Origin: a bacterium UBA4883
Lineage (GTDB): Bacteria; Bacillota; Clostridia; Oscillospirales; Acutalibacteraceae
Length of the DNA: 6,146 nt
Assembly (NCBI GenBank): GCA_002399225.1
Contig: DHDF01000079.1
Span: forward strand, 5,674-11,819
Direction of reading: 5' to 3'
Shown here piece after piece: positions 1 through 5,475 of this stretch. The first letter of the stretch is position 1, and each line of letters begins with the position of its first letter. A model generated the notes under the pieces. That model saw only the letters and a program-made list of their open reading frames with translations, made no database searches and was not told the DNA's origin. The position numbers and the translations under genes are program-made.

Positions 1-1
1 C

Positions 2-118
2 GAATCCGACTTTTTCCAGCTCGCACCCGGCGACAACCTCTTACGGTACGACACGGAAAGCGGAATCGATAATTTGGAATGTGCGATCTATTACACACCG
101 AAATATGTGGGGGCATGA
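2..118 (+). CDS. Distal tail (Dit/Sipho_tail-like) protein, C-terminal 38 residues (partial)
   Basis: An open frame enters from the left edge and ends at TGA 116-118, giving 38 residues. The visible pattern is F-x-x-L-x-P-G-D-N near the start and an I-Y-Y-T-P-K-Y-V-G-A ending. In established Firmicutes siphophage families (Sipho_tail, the Dit-like protein joining tail tube to baseplate), an F-x-L-x-P-G-x-N turn followed by a terminal I-Y-Y-x-P-x-Y-x-G strand is typical. Its position directly before a Gp37-like tail protein agrees with this. The stop overlaps the ATG of the next gene (ATGA, 115-118), suggesting translational coupling. Everything upstream lies outside the window, so domain structure and length cannot be judged. 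The assignment rests on a short C-terminal pattern plus gene order. Confidence 0.72.
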   Translation, partial: ESDFFQLAPGDNLLRYDTESGIDNLECAIYYTPKYVGA

Positions 119-1224
119 ATATGGAAGCACCGTCTGTTAGAATCCTTTCACCGAATTTTGAATTGTTGGGGGAAATTCGCAATTATGAAAGTTTGCAGTT
201 TACCCGGCGGTTTTACAGCACGGGAGAATTTGAATTACATATCAACATCAACAAGGCCAACACTGGCGCACTGCAAAATGGGAACCTGATTATGCTGGGA
301 AAGGATGAAAAGCGCGTCGGCATTGTCCGGCACCGGGAAAACGAAATTGATGAGAACGGTGACAGCACCGACACGCTGACCATTAAGGGGCCGACGCTGA
401 AAGGCGTTTGCGGGCAAAGAATCATCGTTCCGGCTACGGATGGCGACGGGTACGACAGTTACAGCGGTTCGCAGGAAGCTATTATGAAGCACTTCGTCAA
501 CGCGCACTGCGTCAATCCGATTGATGCCGACCGGAAAATTCCCCATCTGGTGATTGCCGCCGATCAGGGACGCGGCGCATCCGATCAGTGGAGGTTCCGG
601 TTTGATAACCTCGCGGAAGCGTTGGAACAGGTCGGGCAATATGCGAAACTCGGGTGGGACGTGACGCTCGACCTTTCCAATGAGCAAATGGTGTTTGATG
701 TAATGCAAGGCCGCAACTTAACGGCAGGGCAGGATACGCTCCCGCCCGTAATTTTCTCGACCGAATTTTCGGATATTAAAACGCCGCATTTTATTCAATC
801 GTGGTTAAATGCCGCGACGGTCGGCTATGCGGGCGGAGCGGGAGAAGATGCAAACCGACTGATCCAGTCTGTCGGAAGCGCATCGGGGTTGGACCGCATG
901 GAAACCTTTCTGGACTGCTCCGACGCGGCAAACGCGGCGGAACTTATCAGCAAGGGAACTCAAAAGCTTGCGGAATCCGCGCCCGCAAAGGCCTTCGAAT
1001 TTTCAGTTGTCCATGACCATCCGTTTGTATATGGCACGGATTATGACCTTGGCGACACGGTAACGACCCGGTCGAAAAAGTGGGGCCTCACGATGGACGC
1101 ACAGATAACGGAAGTCAAAGAAATCTATGAGGCGGGGGGCAATTCGATGGAAGTAACGTTCGGGACCAGCATCCCGAGCTTGCGAAAATATATCAATCAT
1201 AAAACGTACAGGGTGGTGAACTAA
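115..1224 (+). CDS. Siphovirus ReqiPepy6 Gp37-like tail protein
   Basis: This is a phage tail protein of about 369 residues, resembling the Sipho_Gp37 (ReqiPepy6 Gp37-like) family. The N-terminus reads V-R-I-L-S-P-N-F-E-L-L-G-E-I, then an S-L-Q-F-T-R-R-F-Y-S-T-G-E-F-E-L stretch. A middle region has T-L-T-I-K-G-P-T-L-K-G and a conserved-looking R-I-I-V-P region, and the C-terminal part carries Y-D-L-G-D-T-V. I recall this layout in the family; the fold resembles the ring-forming N-terminal part of tail-associated (Tal/gp27-like) baseplate proteins, so a role at the tail tip between Dit and the fibres is likely. The start is ATG 115 (4-nt ATGA overlap with the previous stop) or ATG 121, which lies 7 nt after the GGGGG at 109-113. 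An in-frame ATG at 79 would overlap the upstream gene by 40 nt and has no clear ribosome binding site. No membrane segment or catalytic motif is visible. Confidence 0.85.
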   Translation: MNMEAPSVRILSPNFELLGEIRNYESLQFTRRFYSTGEFELHININKANTGALQNGNLIMLGKDEKRVGIVRHRENEIDENGDSTDTLTIKGPTLKGVCGQRIIVPATDGDGYDSYSGSQEAIMKHFVNAHCVNPIDADRKIPHLVIAADQGRGASDQWRFRFDNLAEALEQVGQYAKLGWDVTLDLSNEQMVFDVMQGRNLTAGQDTLPPVIFSTEFSDIKTPHFIQSWLNAATVGYAGGAGEDANRLIQSVGSASGLDRMETFLDCSDAANAAELISKGTQKLAESAPAKAFEFSVVHDHPFVYGTDYDLGDTVTTRSKKWGLTMDAQITEVKEIYEAGGNSMEVTFGTSIPSLRKYINHKTYRVVN

Positions 1225-2325
1225 TTGGAATACAGCGGATTTTTTGATGCAATATTAGACAAAAATGGGAAGCCAGATCGACTGTACAAGGCAGAAGACT
1301 GGGACCGGCACCTGGAAAACCTGATATCTAACGGGGTCTTTGCTGGCGGAACAAATTTACAGGTGACAGCGGATGGCAGTGCAATGTCGGTTGTTTTGCA
1401 GCCGGGTCCTGCATGGATTAATGGTAAAAACTATCTGAACGACCAGGCACTGGCCTTTGCCATCGACGCGGCGGACGGCACGCTGAGCCGGATTGACCGA
1501 ATTGTTATTTGCCTTGACTATGGCGCACGAAGCATTACGGCACAGATCAAAAAAGGTGCTTTTGCCAGCACCGCAGCGGCGCCGACTTTGCAAAGAGACG
1601 CGGATAAATATGAGCTTTGCCTCGCCAATATCTCCGTTCCTGCCGGCACGACGGCGATCACACAAAGTCTGAGTCGCGACACCCGGCTGGACAACGATGT
1701 CTGCGGCATTGTTCACGCGGTGGTGGACCACATCAAGACGGGGACGTTTTATAACCAGATTGCGGACGATCTAGCGCGGTTCCGGTCGACCAACGAGGCT
1801 GGATTTACAACATGGGTTAACGGCCTTAAAGAGGTTCTGGACGAGAACACCGCCGGGAATCTACTGAACCTGATTAACACCCACAAATCCGACCAGACCG
1901 TCCACGTGACGACGCTGGCCTGTACAAAGTCCGGCACGGTTTACGCCCTGACCGGGATGACGGCGACGGAGGGCAAAGTCCCCGTGATGTTTATCCCGAC
2001 AACTCATTATGTTGCTGGAGATACCGTCACGATTGACGGCACGGCCTATACACTGCATACGCGGAATGGCTCTGCACTGACGACCGGAGCATGGGACGGT
2101 AACAGTATTGTGATCGGTGTTGTGAACGTAAACATCAAGGTGCTGTATGTTGGGCCCAGTAGGTTGCCAAACCCGGGTGCATTAGATATCCGCTATGGCT
2201 ATGTACCCGAACTCCCAACATATTATGGAACTGCGCGAACAGTGTTGCATCTTCCTTTCATTACGTTCCACACCTCCGAACCGGGTTCGGTCGTGGACGG
2301 TGAGATTTGGGCGGTGTATGAGTAA
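1225..2325 (+). CDS. Baseplate/tail-fibre (BppU-like, receptor-binding region) structural protein
   Basis: A 366-residue structural protein. The N-terminal ~165 residues follow a pattern common in Firmicutes phage baseplate proteins: Y-S-G-F-F-D-A-I at the start, G-V-F-A-G-G near residue 40, V-V-L-Q-P-G-P-A-W-I-N-G near 56-67, R-I-D-R-I-V near 89-94, and Y-E-L-C-L-A-N-I-S-V-P-A-G near 128-140, ending in D-T-R-L-D-N-D-V-C-G. This domain is expected to attach to the tail tip. Residues ~165-220 look helical, typical of a trimerising stalk. The C-terminal ~140 residues (T-V-H-V-T-T onward) form a β-rich, glycine-containing tip that could bind the host. Translation must start at TTG 1225, directly after the previous TAA and 6 nt after the GGGTGGTG at 1211-1218, because the first internal Met falls inside the conserved domain. 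The stop overlaps the next ATG by 1 nt (TAATG). The receptor-binding role is inferred from position and architecture. Confidence 0.75.
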   Translation: MEYSGFFDAILDKNGKPDRLYKAEDWDRHLENLISNGVFAGGTNLQVTADGSAMSVVLQPGPAWINGKNYLNDQALAFAIDAADGTLSRIDRIVICLDYGARSITAQIKKGAFASTAAAPTLQRDADKYELCLANISVPAGTTAITQSLSRDTRLDNDVCGIVHAVVDHIKTGTFYNQIADDLARFRSTNEAGFTTWVNGLKEVLDENTAGNLLNLINTHKSDQTVHVTTLACTKSGTVYALTGMTATEGKVPVMFIPTTHYVAGDTVTIDGTAYTLHTRNGSALTTGAWDGNSIVIGVVNVNIKVLYVGPSRLPNPGALDIRYGYVPELPTYYGTARTVLHLPFITFHTSEPGSVVDGEIWAVYE

Positions 2326-2927
2326 TGAGCACGGGTATTTACGGCAATGTCAGTGGCGCGGCGCGGAAAGCCTCAAAACTGTACGGGAATGTGAGCGGCA
2401 CGAACCGTAAGCTGAAAACGGTGTGGGCGGACGTCGGCGGGGTGGCAAGGAAGATTTATAATAGCGCGGGGCCAGCAACATGGACATATACTTCTCATGC
2501 TAGCACATTTCATGATGCTAGGTTCGAAAATGGTGGCGTAACTGATAAATATTCCGCTTATTTAGAAGGGAGCGCGGAAGGTAAGTCCATTTATGACCCA
2601 TCTTCCGCGGAAATAGAGGTTGTTTATGTTTTCGCGGAGCCTTTATGGATTGACAACATTCAAGTAGATTTCTCTCATATATTTGATTGTACGGGTAGTC
2701 TCTATATTAGTCTTGATAAACAAGAATTATGCGATCTCTATGATTTTGACGGAGACCATACAAATTATTACAACGTCAAAAAAGATGTAACTTCCATTGA
2801 TATAACGCTTCATGCAAATGTCTATAGGACGATAGACTTTTCTCGCACACGAGTAAAACTTATTATCAATGATACATTTTTACTCAATAATAGCGGCTCA
2901 TCTCTTTCATCTTCATCTAAAATTTAA
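2325..2927 (+). CDS. Tail-region protein with three 14-residue repeats and variable C-terminal module (paralog A)
   Basis: A 200-residue protein of unassigned function. Residues 5-46 hold three units of 14 residues of the form (I/L/V)-(Y/W)-(G/A)-(N/D)-V-(S/G)-G-x-x-R-K, starting at residues 5, 19 and 33. I recall similar K-L-Y-G-S-V-N-G-type repeats in Firmicutes prophage tail-region proteins. A W-T-Y-T motif at 53-56 begins a ~145-residue module rich in aromatic and acidic residues, probably β-rich, with I-D-N-I-Q-V-D-F near the middle. It ends in F-L-L-N-N-S-G followed by a serine-rich tail. The gene starts on a 1-nt TAATG overlap with the baseplate gene. The repeat part is GC-rich (34/60 G+C at 2401-2460), but the C-terminal module is AT-rich (20/60 at 2641-2700), which suggests the module was acquired or exchanged. 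Its paralog lies at 3037-3645. An accessory adsorption or tail-tip role is inferred from context only. Confidence 0.7.
   Translation: MSTGIYGNVSGAARKASKLYGNVSGTNRKLKTVWADVGGVARKIYNSAGPATWTYTSHASTFHDARFENGGVTDKYSAYLEGSAEGKSIYDPSSAEIEVVYVFAEPLWIDNIQVDFSHIFDCTGSLYISLDKQELCDLYDFDGDHTNYYNVKKDVTSIDITLHANVYRTIDFSRTRVKLIINDTFLLNNSGSSLSSSSKI
2337..2462 (+). repeat. Three tandem 42-nt coding repeats (paralog A)
   Basis: Three consecutive 42-bp units begin at 2337, 2379 and 2421. They encode 14-residue repeats with the shared skeleton Y/W-G/A-N/D-V-S/G-G-x-x-R-K. The DNA has diverged more than the protein, so selection appears to act on the peptide rather than this being a recent DNA expansion. Confidence 0.85.
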
Positions 2928-2944
2928 GCCTATAGGAGGCCATT

Positions 2945-3040
2945 GTGAAAATGAACAAAATGGTAAAAATTGGATGGGGGGGGGGTGCATATGTAACTAA
3001 TTGTACATATTGCCCAACCCCTGCGGGTGATCGGCCATGA
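2945..3040 (+). CDS. 31-codon small ORF carrying a G10 tract, coupled to paralog B
   Basis: An open frame runs from GTG 2945 to TGA 3038-3040 and encodes 31 residues beginning M-K-M-N-K-M-V-K-I-G-W-G-G-G. It includes a C-T-Y-C motif and ends P-A-G-D-R-P. A full AGGAGG site lies at 2934-2939, 5 nt before GTG 2945 (11 nt before ATG 2951), so translation is plausible even though the ORF is short. Its stop overlaps the ATG of the next gene (ATGA, 3037-3040). Codons 11-14 contain ten consecutive G (2976-2985). Loss of one G would end the frame at TAA 2994-2996, and gain of one would end it at TAA 2998-3000, so only the present length reaches the downstream start. I do not recognise the peptide. 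It may be a leader or switch peptide, or a degraded remnant. Its protein-level function is unknown. Confidence 0.5.
   Translation: MKMNKMVKIGWGGGAYVTNCTYCPTPAGDRP
2976..2985 (+). repeat. Homopolymer tract of ten G (candidate slippage site)
   Basis: Ten uninterrupted G residues preceded by GGAT. Tracts of this length in coding sequence are rare and are classic substrates for slipped-strand mispairing. The tract sits inside the small ORF just upstream of paralog B, where a ±1 change closes the frame within about 15 nt. A homopolymer-length sequencing error is the main alternative. Confidence 0.9.
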
Positions 3041-3645
3041 GCGCGGAGCTGTACGGCTCCGTCGGCGGGGCCAGCCGCAAAGTTAAAAAGCTGTATGCCA
3101 ATGTCAACGGCGTGACCCGTGAGGTCAAAAGTTTATGGGCGAATGTCGGCGGTGTAACAAGGAAGGTCTACAGTGGAGCAGTGATGTGGACATATACGGT
3201 AAATGTAGATAAGACTTTTTCAGAGGATTTTTACGATATGGAATTTGGTCCCACTAAAGAAGAAACGGCAAGTACTTTTGTCGATGAAATTGGGAAAATT
3301 GGTGGTCGGATAGACGAAACTGTCGAGTATACTTTTACGGAACCGATACGAATTAATCAATTATCAATTAAGTATATCGAATATTACTCAGGCGATGAAG
3401 ACTGGGCTCAAGGTAATGTATATATACGTAAACACGGTGATAGTTATAAACTACTTGACAGATCTGGTATATACTATAGCAATCGATCTCCTGTATCATA
3501 TTCCGATCTGGGCTTTGTTGATAGCATACGAGTTTATTCCTATTTCGATTGCCGGAAAAGAGATAACCCTCGAGGGGGCAGCGCCGTAGTGGTTAAAATC
3601 AATAATAGCTTTTTATTAAATAACTCTGGCACATCCGATCAATAA
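3037..3645 (+). CDS. Tail-region protein with three 14-residue repeats and variable C-terminal module (paralog B)
   Basis: A 202-residue paralog of the protein at 2325-2927. The N-terminus again has three 14-residue units, starting at residues 5, 19 and 33 (L-Y-G-S-V-G-G-A-S-R-K, L-Y-A-N-V-N-G-V-T-R-E, L-W-A-N-V-G-G-V-T-R-K), then W-T-Y-T at 51-54. The remaining module has the same outline (V-E-Y-T-F-T-E-P-I-R-I-N near the middle, a V-D-S-I-R-V strand, and a terminal I-N-N-S-F-L-L-N-N-S-G), but most residues differ from paralog A. Composition shifts from GC-rich repeats (35/60 G+C at 3061-3120) to an AT-rich module (19/60 at 3421-3480). The start ATG 3037 overlaps the small-ORF stop by 4 nt. 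The GGTGATC at 3026-3032 matches the 3' part of the extended anti-Shine-Dalgarno complement, so independent initiation is also possible. Function is not recognised; an exposed tail or adsorption role is inferred. Confidence 0.7.
   Translation: MSAELYGSVGGASRKVKKLYANVNGVTREVKSLWANVGGVTRKVYSGAVMWTYTVNVDKTFSEDFYDMEFGPTKEETASTFVDEIGKIGGRIDETVEYTFTEPIRINQLSIKYIEYYSGDEDWAQGNVYIRKHGDSYKLLDRSGIYYSNRSPVSYSDLGFVDSIRVYSYFDCRKRDNPRGGSAVVVKINNSFLLNNSGTSDQ
3049..3174 (+). repeat. Three tandem 42-nt coding repeats (paralog B)
   Basis: Units begin at 3049, 3091 and 3133 and match the period and phase of those in paralog A, each starting at residues 5, 19 and 33. The common layout shows that the two genes descend from one duplicated ancestor. 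Confidence 0.85.
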
Positions 3646-3660
3646 GGAGGCATACATTTT

Positions 3661-4059
3661 ATGCAGATCAAATTTAACGACGGCACCACGCTCGACGCGC
3701 TGGCCGTCAAAGGCAAACCTACATATTTTCAGGGCGCGCAGCGCGACTCTCTGGAAATCCAGATCGATAAGAGCAAGACCACATTCGACGCGCTGGACGC
3801 CTTGACCGTCGACCCAACAAAGACCGGCAAGCTGACCATCATCGATGGAGACAAGCAGTACGAGCATGACAATTACAGTATTCGGACGGAGCTGGCGCTC
3901 AAACCGGTGGAGGTCACTTCGGCTACGACGGACAGCCCAGCAGTCACGGAGAACCGGCTCTGCGTCACGCTGGCGCAGAAAACCTATGCGGAGCTGCAAA
4001 TAGCGGAACTGCAAAGCAGCGTTGACGCTTTAGCTCTGTCTGCACTGGGGGCGAAATAA
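3661..4059 (+). CDS. Conserved-type hypothetical phage tail-region protein
   Basis: A 132-residue soluble protein with no signal peptide or membrane segment. The N-terminal part alternates hydrophobic and polar residues (M-Q-I-K-F-N-D-G-T-T-L, L-E-I-Q-I-D, K-L-T-I-I-D-G-D), suggesting a β-rich domain. The last ~30 residues (Y-A-E-L-Q-I-A-E-L-Q-S-S-V-D-A-L) form an amphipathic helix with coiled-coil character. I recall proteins of this size and shape in Firmicutes phages between the baseplate genes and XkdX, usually annotated only as hypothetical, so I assign no function. An AAGGAGG site (3644-3650), overlapping the stop of paralog B, lies 10 nt before ATG 3661. The gene ends in a 1-nt TAATG overlap with XkdX. 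Composition returns to GC-rich here, unlike the AT-rich module just upstream. It could be a minor tail component or tail-assembly factor. Confidence 0.7.
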   Translation: MQIKFNDGTTLDALAVKGKPTYFQGAQRDSLEIQIDKSKTTFDALDALTVDPTKTGKLTIIDGDKQYEHDNYSIRTELALKPVEVTSATTDSPAVTENRLCVTLAQKTYAELQIAELQSSVDALALSALGAK

Positions 4060-4202
4060 TGTATTACACACTAAAACGCTTGTTTGACAGTAAACGTCTG
4101 CCGGCCGAGAACCTGAAAAAGGCCGTGTCTGTTTTCGGCTGGATTGATGCTGGCCAGTACAAGCAGATCACCGGCACGGATTACAGCACGACAACCACAT
4201 AA
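4059..4202 (+). CDS. xkdX: XkdX family protein
   Basis: A 47-residue ORF beginning M-Y-Y-T-L-K-R-L-F-D. Its central V-F-G-W-I-D-A-G-Q-Y-K-Q-I-T-G-T-D-Y is characteristic of the XkdX family: W, then G-x-I/x-x-x-x-Y, then I-T-G-x-x-Y. The length (family members are about 40-50 residues) and the position between baseplate genes and the lysis cassette both fit. The XkdX function is not known; it is named after a PBSX gene of Bacillus subtilis. The start ATG 4059 overlaps the preceding TAA by 1 nt (TAATG), and the G5 run at 4047-4051 lies 7 nt upstream, so translation is probably coupled. It is followed closely by a hairpin. Confidence 0.85.
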   Translation: MYYTLKRLFDSKRLPAENLKKAVSVFGWIDAGQYKQITGTDYSTTTT

Positions 4203-4204
4203 CA

Positions 4205-4235
4205 AGCCGCTCCGATTTGGGGCGGCTAAAATTTT
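4205..4235 (+). terminator. Hairpin after XkdX, possible intrinsic terminator or attenuator
   Basis: AGCCGCTCC (4205-4213) pairs with GGGGCGGCT (4219-4227), giving nine base pairs (one G-U) around a 5-nt loop. It is followed by AAAATTTT. The stem is strong but the U run is short and delayed by four A, so only partial termination between tail and lysis genes seems likely. Confidence 0.55.
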
Positions 4236-4275
4236 GCCCTCCCGCGGGTCAAAGCACGGCCTCTGGGAGGGCAGA
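4233..4275 (+). promoter_or_regulatory. Second hairpin in the endolysin leader
   Basis: GCCCTCCC (4236-4243) pairs perfectly with GGGAGGGC (4265-4272). Flanking U residues can extend the stem by up to three pairs around a 21-nt loop. It ends just before the AGGGGG ribosome binding site (4277-4282) of the endolysin at 4290. It could hold that site open, stabilise the processed mRNA, or cooperate with the preceding hairpin. Folding was judged by eye only. Confidence 0.4.
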
Positions 4276-4289
4276 TAGGGGGATTCCAT

Positions 4290-4988
4290 ATGACAGCAAT
4301 CAAGGGCATCGACATATCTCATCGCCAGGGCAACCCGGATTTCAAGCGGGTCAAAGCCGCCGGAATCCGGTATGCCATCCTCAAAGCGACGGAGGGGGTC
4401 GACTATACGGACCCGTGCTTTAAGGCCAACATCGGAGCGGCGCAAGCGGCGGGGCTCCCGGTCGGGGCCTATCACTTTCTGCGGTCTACACCAATTGACC
4501 GGCAGTGCCGGGACTTTCTGGCGGCGATCAAACCGTACAAGCCCATCTGTTTAGCAATCGACGTCGAGAATCCGTCCGCCGGAAGCACGGAGATATCGGG
4601 CCTCGGCAAGGCAGAGATCACGGACCGCATCGTCACGATCTACAAGGCAATCCGCGCGGCTGGCTATACCTGCCCGGTCTATGTTTACTCCAGTAAGAGT
4701 TGGTTTGGCACGTATATCGACACGGCCCGGTGCAAAGCGGCGGGCCTGCGGATCTGGCTTGCCTGGTACACTAACGCAACGCCCGCCAACACCGACCGCT
4801 TCGCTCTCTGCGACATGTGGCAGTATGCAAGCGACGGGCAGATCAGCGGCATATCCGGGCATGTCGATCTTAACGTGAGCTATCGGGATTTTGAGGCGCA
4901 GCAGACCTCCGTCCAGATCGATACGACGATGGACGTCACGATTCCGCGTGGCGGGTACTACACCTTTAAGACGGTCAGCAACCAGTAG
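4290..4988 (+). CDS. GH25 muramidase endolysin, C-terminally truncated by TAG
   Basis: This is a phage endolysin that hydrolyses the β-1,4 bond between N-acetylmuramic acid and N-acetylglucosamine. GH25 motifs appear in order: G-I-D-I-S (6-10, with D8), I-L-K-A-T-E-G (30-36), G-A-Y-H-F (59-63), L-A-I-D-V-E (88-93, with D91 and the likely catalytic E93), and M-W-Q-Y...H-V-D-L-N (176-195, with D193). The catalytic domain (~1-202) therefore looks complete. There is no signal peptide, consistent with holin-dependent release. ATG 4290 lies 7 nt after AGGGGG (4277-4282). After residue ~208 a second domain starts (D-V-T-I-P-R-G-G-Y-Y-T-F-K-T-V-S-N-Q), but TAG 4986-4988 stops it after ~25 residues, while the same frame continues open to TGA 5160-5162. 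Full length would be about 290 codons. Either the product is a truncated but probably catalytic enzyme, or the TAG is read through. Confidence 0.93.
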   Translation: MTAIKGIDISHRQGNPDFKRVKAAGIRYAILKATEGVDYTDPCFKANIGAAQAAGLPVGAYHFLRSTPIDRQCRDFLAAIKPYKPICLAIDVENPSAGSTEISGLGKAEITDRIVTIYKAIRAAGYTCPVYVYSSKSWFGTYIDTARCKAAGLRIWLAWYTNATPANTDRFALCDMWQYASDGQISGISGHVDLNVSYRDFEAQQTSVQIDTTMDVTIPRGGYYTFKTVSNQ

Positions 4989-5162
4989 CCGACGGTCACG
5001 ATCGGAACGCCCGGAGTAGTACAGCTCATGCACTGCCGCCGGGAAATGGACGCGGATTATTGGCATCTTTGCGCGGTCGGGGAACCCGGCAGCGAGGCGG
5101 GCGTTTATACCGCCGCGCCGGGAGAGCAGCCGCTCAAGCGGTTTGTGGTAAAAATTAAGTGA
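4989..5162 (+). pseudogene. Detached C-terminal domain of the endolysin, in frame behind the TAG
   Basis: Immediately after TAG 4986-4988 the same frame stays open for 57 codons to TGA 5160-5162. It encodes P-T-V-T-I-G-T-P-G-V-V-Q, then D-Y-W-H-L-C-A-V-G-E-P-G-S-E-A-G-V-Y-T, then F-V-V-K-I-K. This continues the Y-T-F-K-T domain begun before the stop and matches the pattern I recall for the small C-terminal domain of clostridial GH25 endolysins, presumably wall-targeting. In-frame ATGs at 5028 and 5046 could in principle start a separate short peptide, but the only upstream purine-rich site (GGAG, 5013-5016) is weak and 11 nt before the first. The simplest reading is a recent nonsense mutation, since the rest of the domain has no other lesion. 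Readthrough, suppression or separate expression are alternatives. Confidence 0.7.
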
Positions 5163-5172
5163 GGTGGTAAAC

Positions 5173-5439
5173 ATGGGAGCAGTCGATATCGGTATGCTGA
5201 TCGCGCTGGTTGGGTGCTTTGTCGGCCTTGCGGGCTGGCTTGCCGGGAGGGATAAACGCATCAGCAGTGACGCACAGTGGAAGGGTGAAACAACCCAGAA
5301 CCTGAAGGACATCAAGGACGGTGTGTCGGGAATTGGGGAACGGATGGCCAAAATAGAGGGTGCTGTCTCCAACCACGAAACCCGAATTGCTGTTGTTGAA
5401 ACAAAAATCGGAATTGACAATGAAAAACCTGAAAAATAA
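5173..5439 (+). CDS. Small one-TM, coiled-coil membrane protein of the lysis cassette
   Basis: An 88-residue protein with one hydrophobic segment at about residues 6-24 (I-G-M-L-I-A-L-V-G-C-F-V-G-L-A-G-W-L-A). A basic G-R-D-K-R follows it, and then a hydrophilic region (~40-78) with heptad-like hydrophobic spacing, predicted by eye to be helical or coiled coil. Its place between endolysin and holin suggests a holin accessory or XhlA-like lysis role. However, XhlA itself has its membrane segment at the C-terminus, so this is analogy rather than family assignment. ATG 5173 is preferred because GAGGTGG (5161-5167) sits 5 nt upstream; a GTG at 5164 lies inside that site and would add only three residues. 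The site overlaps the TGA closing the endolysin frame, so this gene's translation may originally have been coupled to the full-length endolysin and could be affected by the upstream TAG. Confidence 0.7.
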   Translation: MGAVDIGMLIALVGCFVGLAGWLAGRDKRISSDAQWKGETTQNLKDIKDGVSGIGERMAKIEGAVSNHETRIAVVETKIGIDNEKPEK

Positions 5440-5475
5440 AAGCCGGTCAATCCCGGCGGAAAGAGGTAATATTTT

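Noticed and set aside
79..114. Upstream in-frame ATG at 79 as start of the Gp37-like gene
   Set aside because: It would overlap the Dit-like gene by 40 nt without a ribosome binding site. ATG 115/121 give the expected N-terminus and normal coupling.
235..708. Minus-strand open frame of 157 codons
   Set aside because: It lies entirely opposite the Gp37-like gene, has no recognisable protein pattern, and would run against an otherwise uniform operon.
2325..3645. Diversity-generating retroelement variable repeat in the tail paralogs
   Set aside because: No reverse transcriptase or template repeat is in the window, and the paralogs differ throughout the module rather than only at adenine-derived positions.
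5442..5457. Small hairpin GCCGG...CCGGC between the membrane protein and the holin
   Set aside because: Only five base pairs and no U run; not convincing as a terminator or regulatory element.
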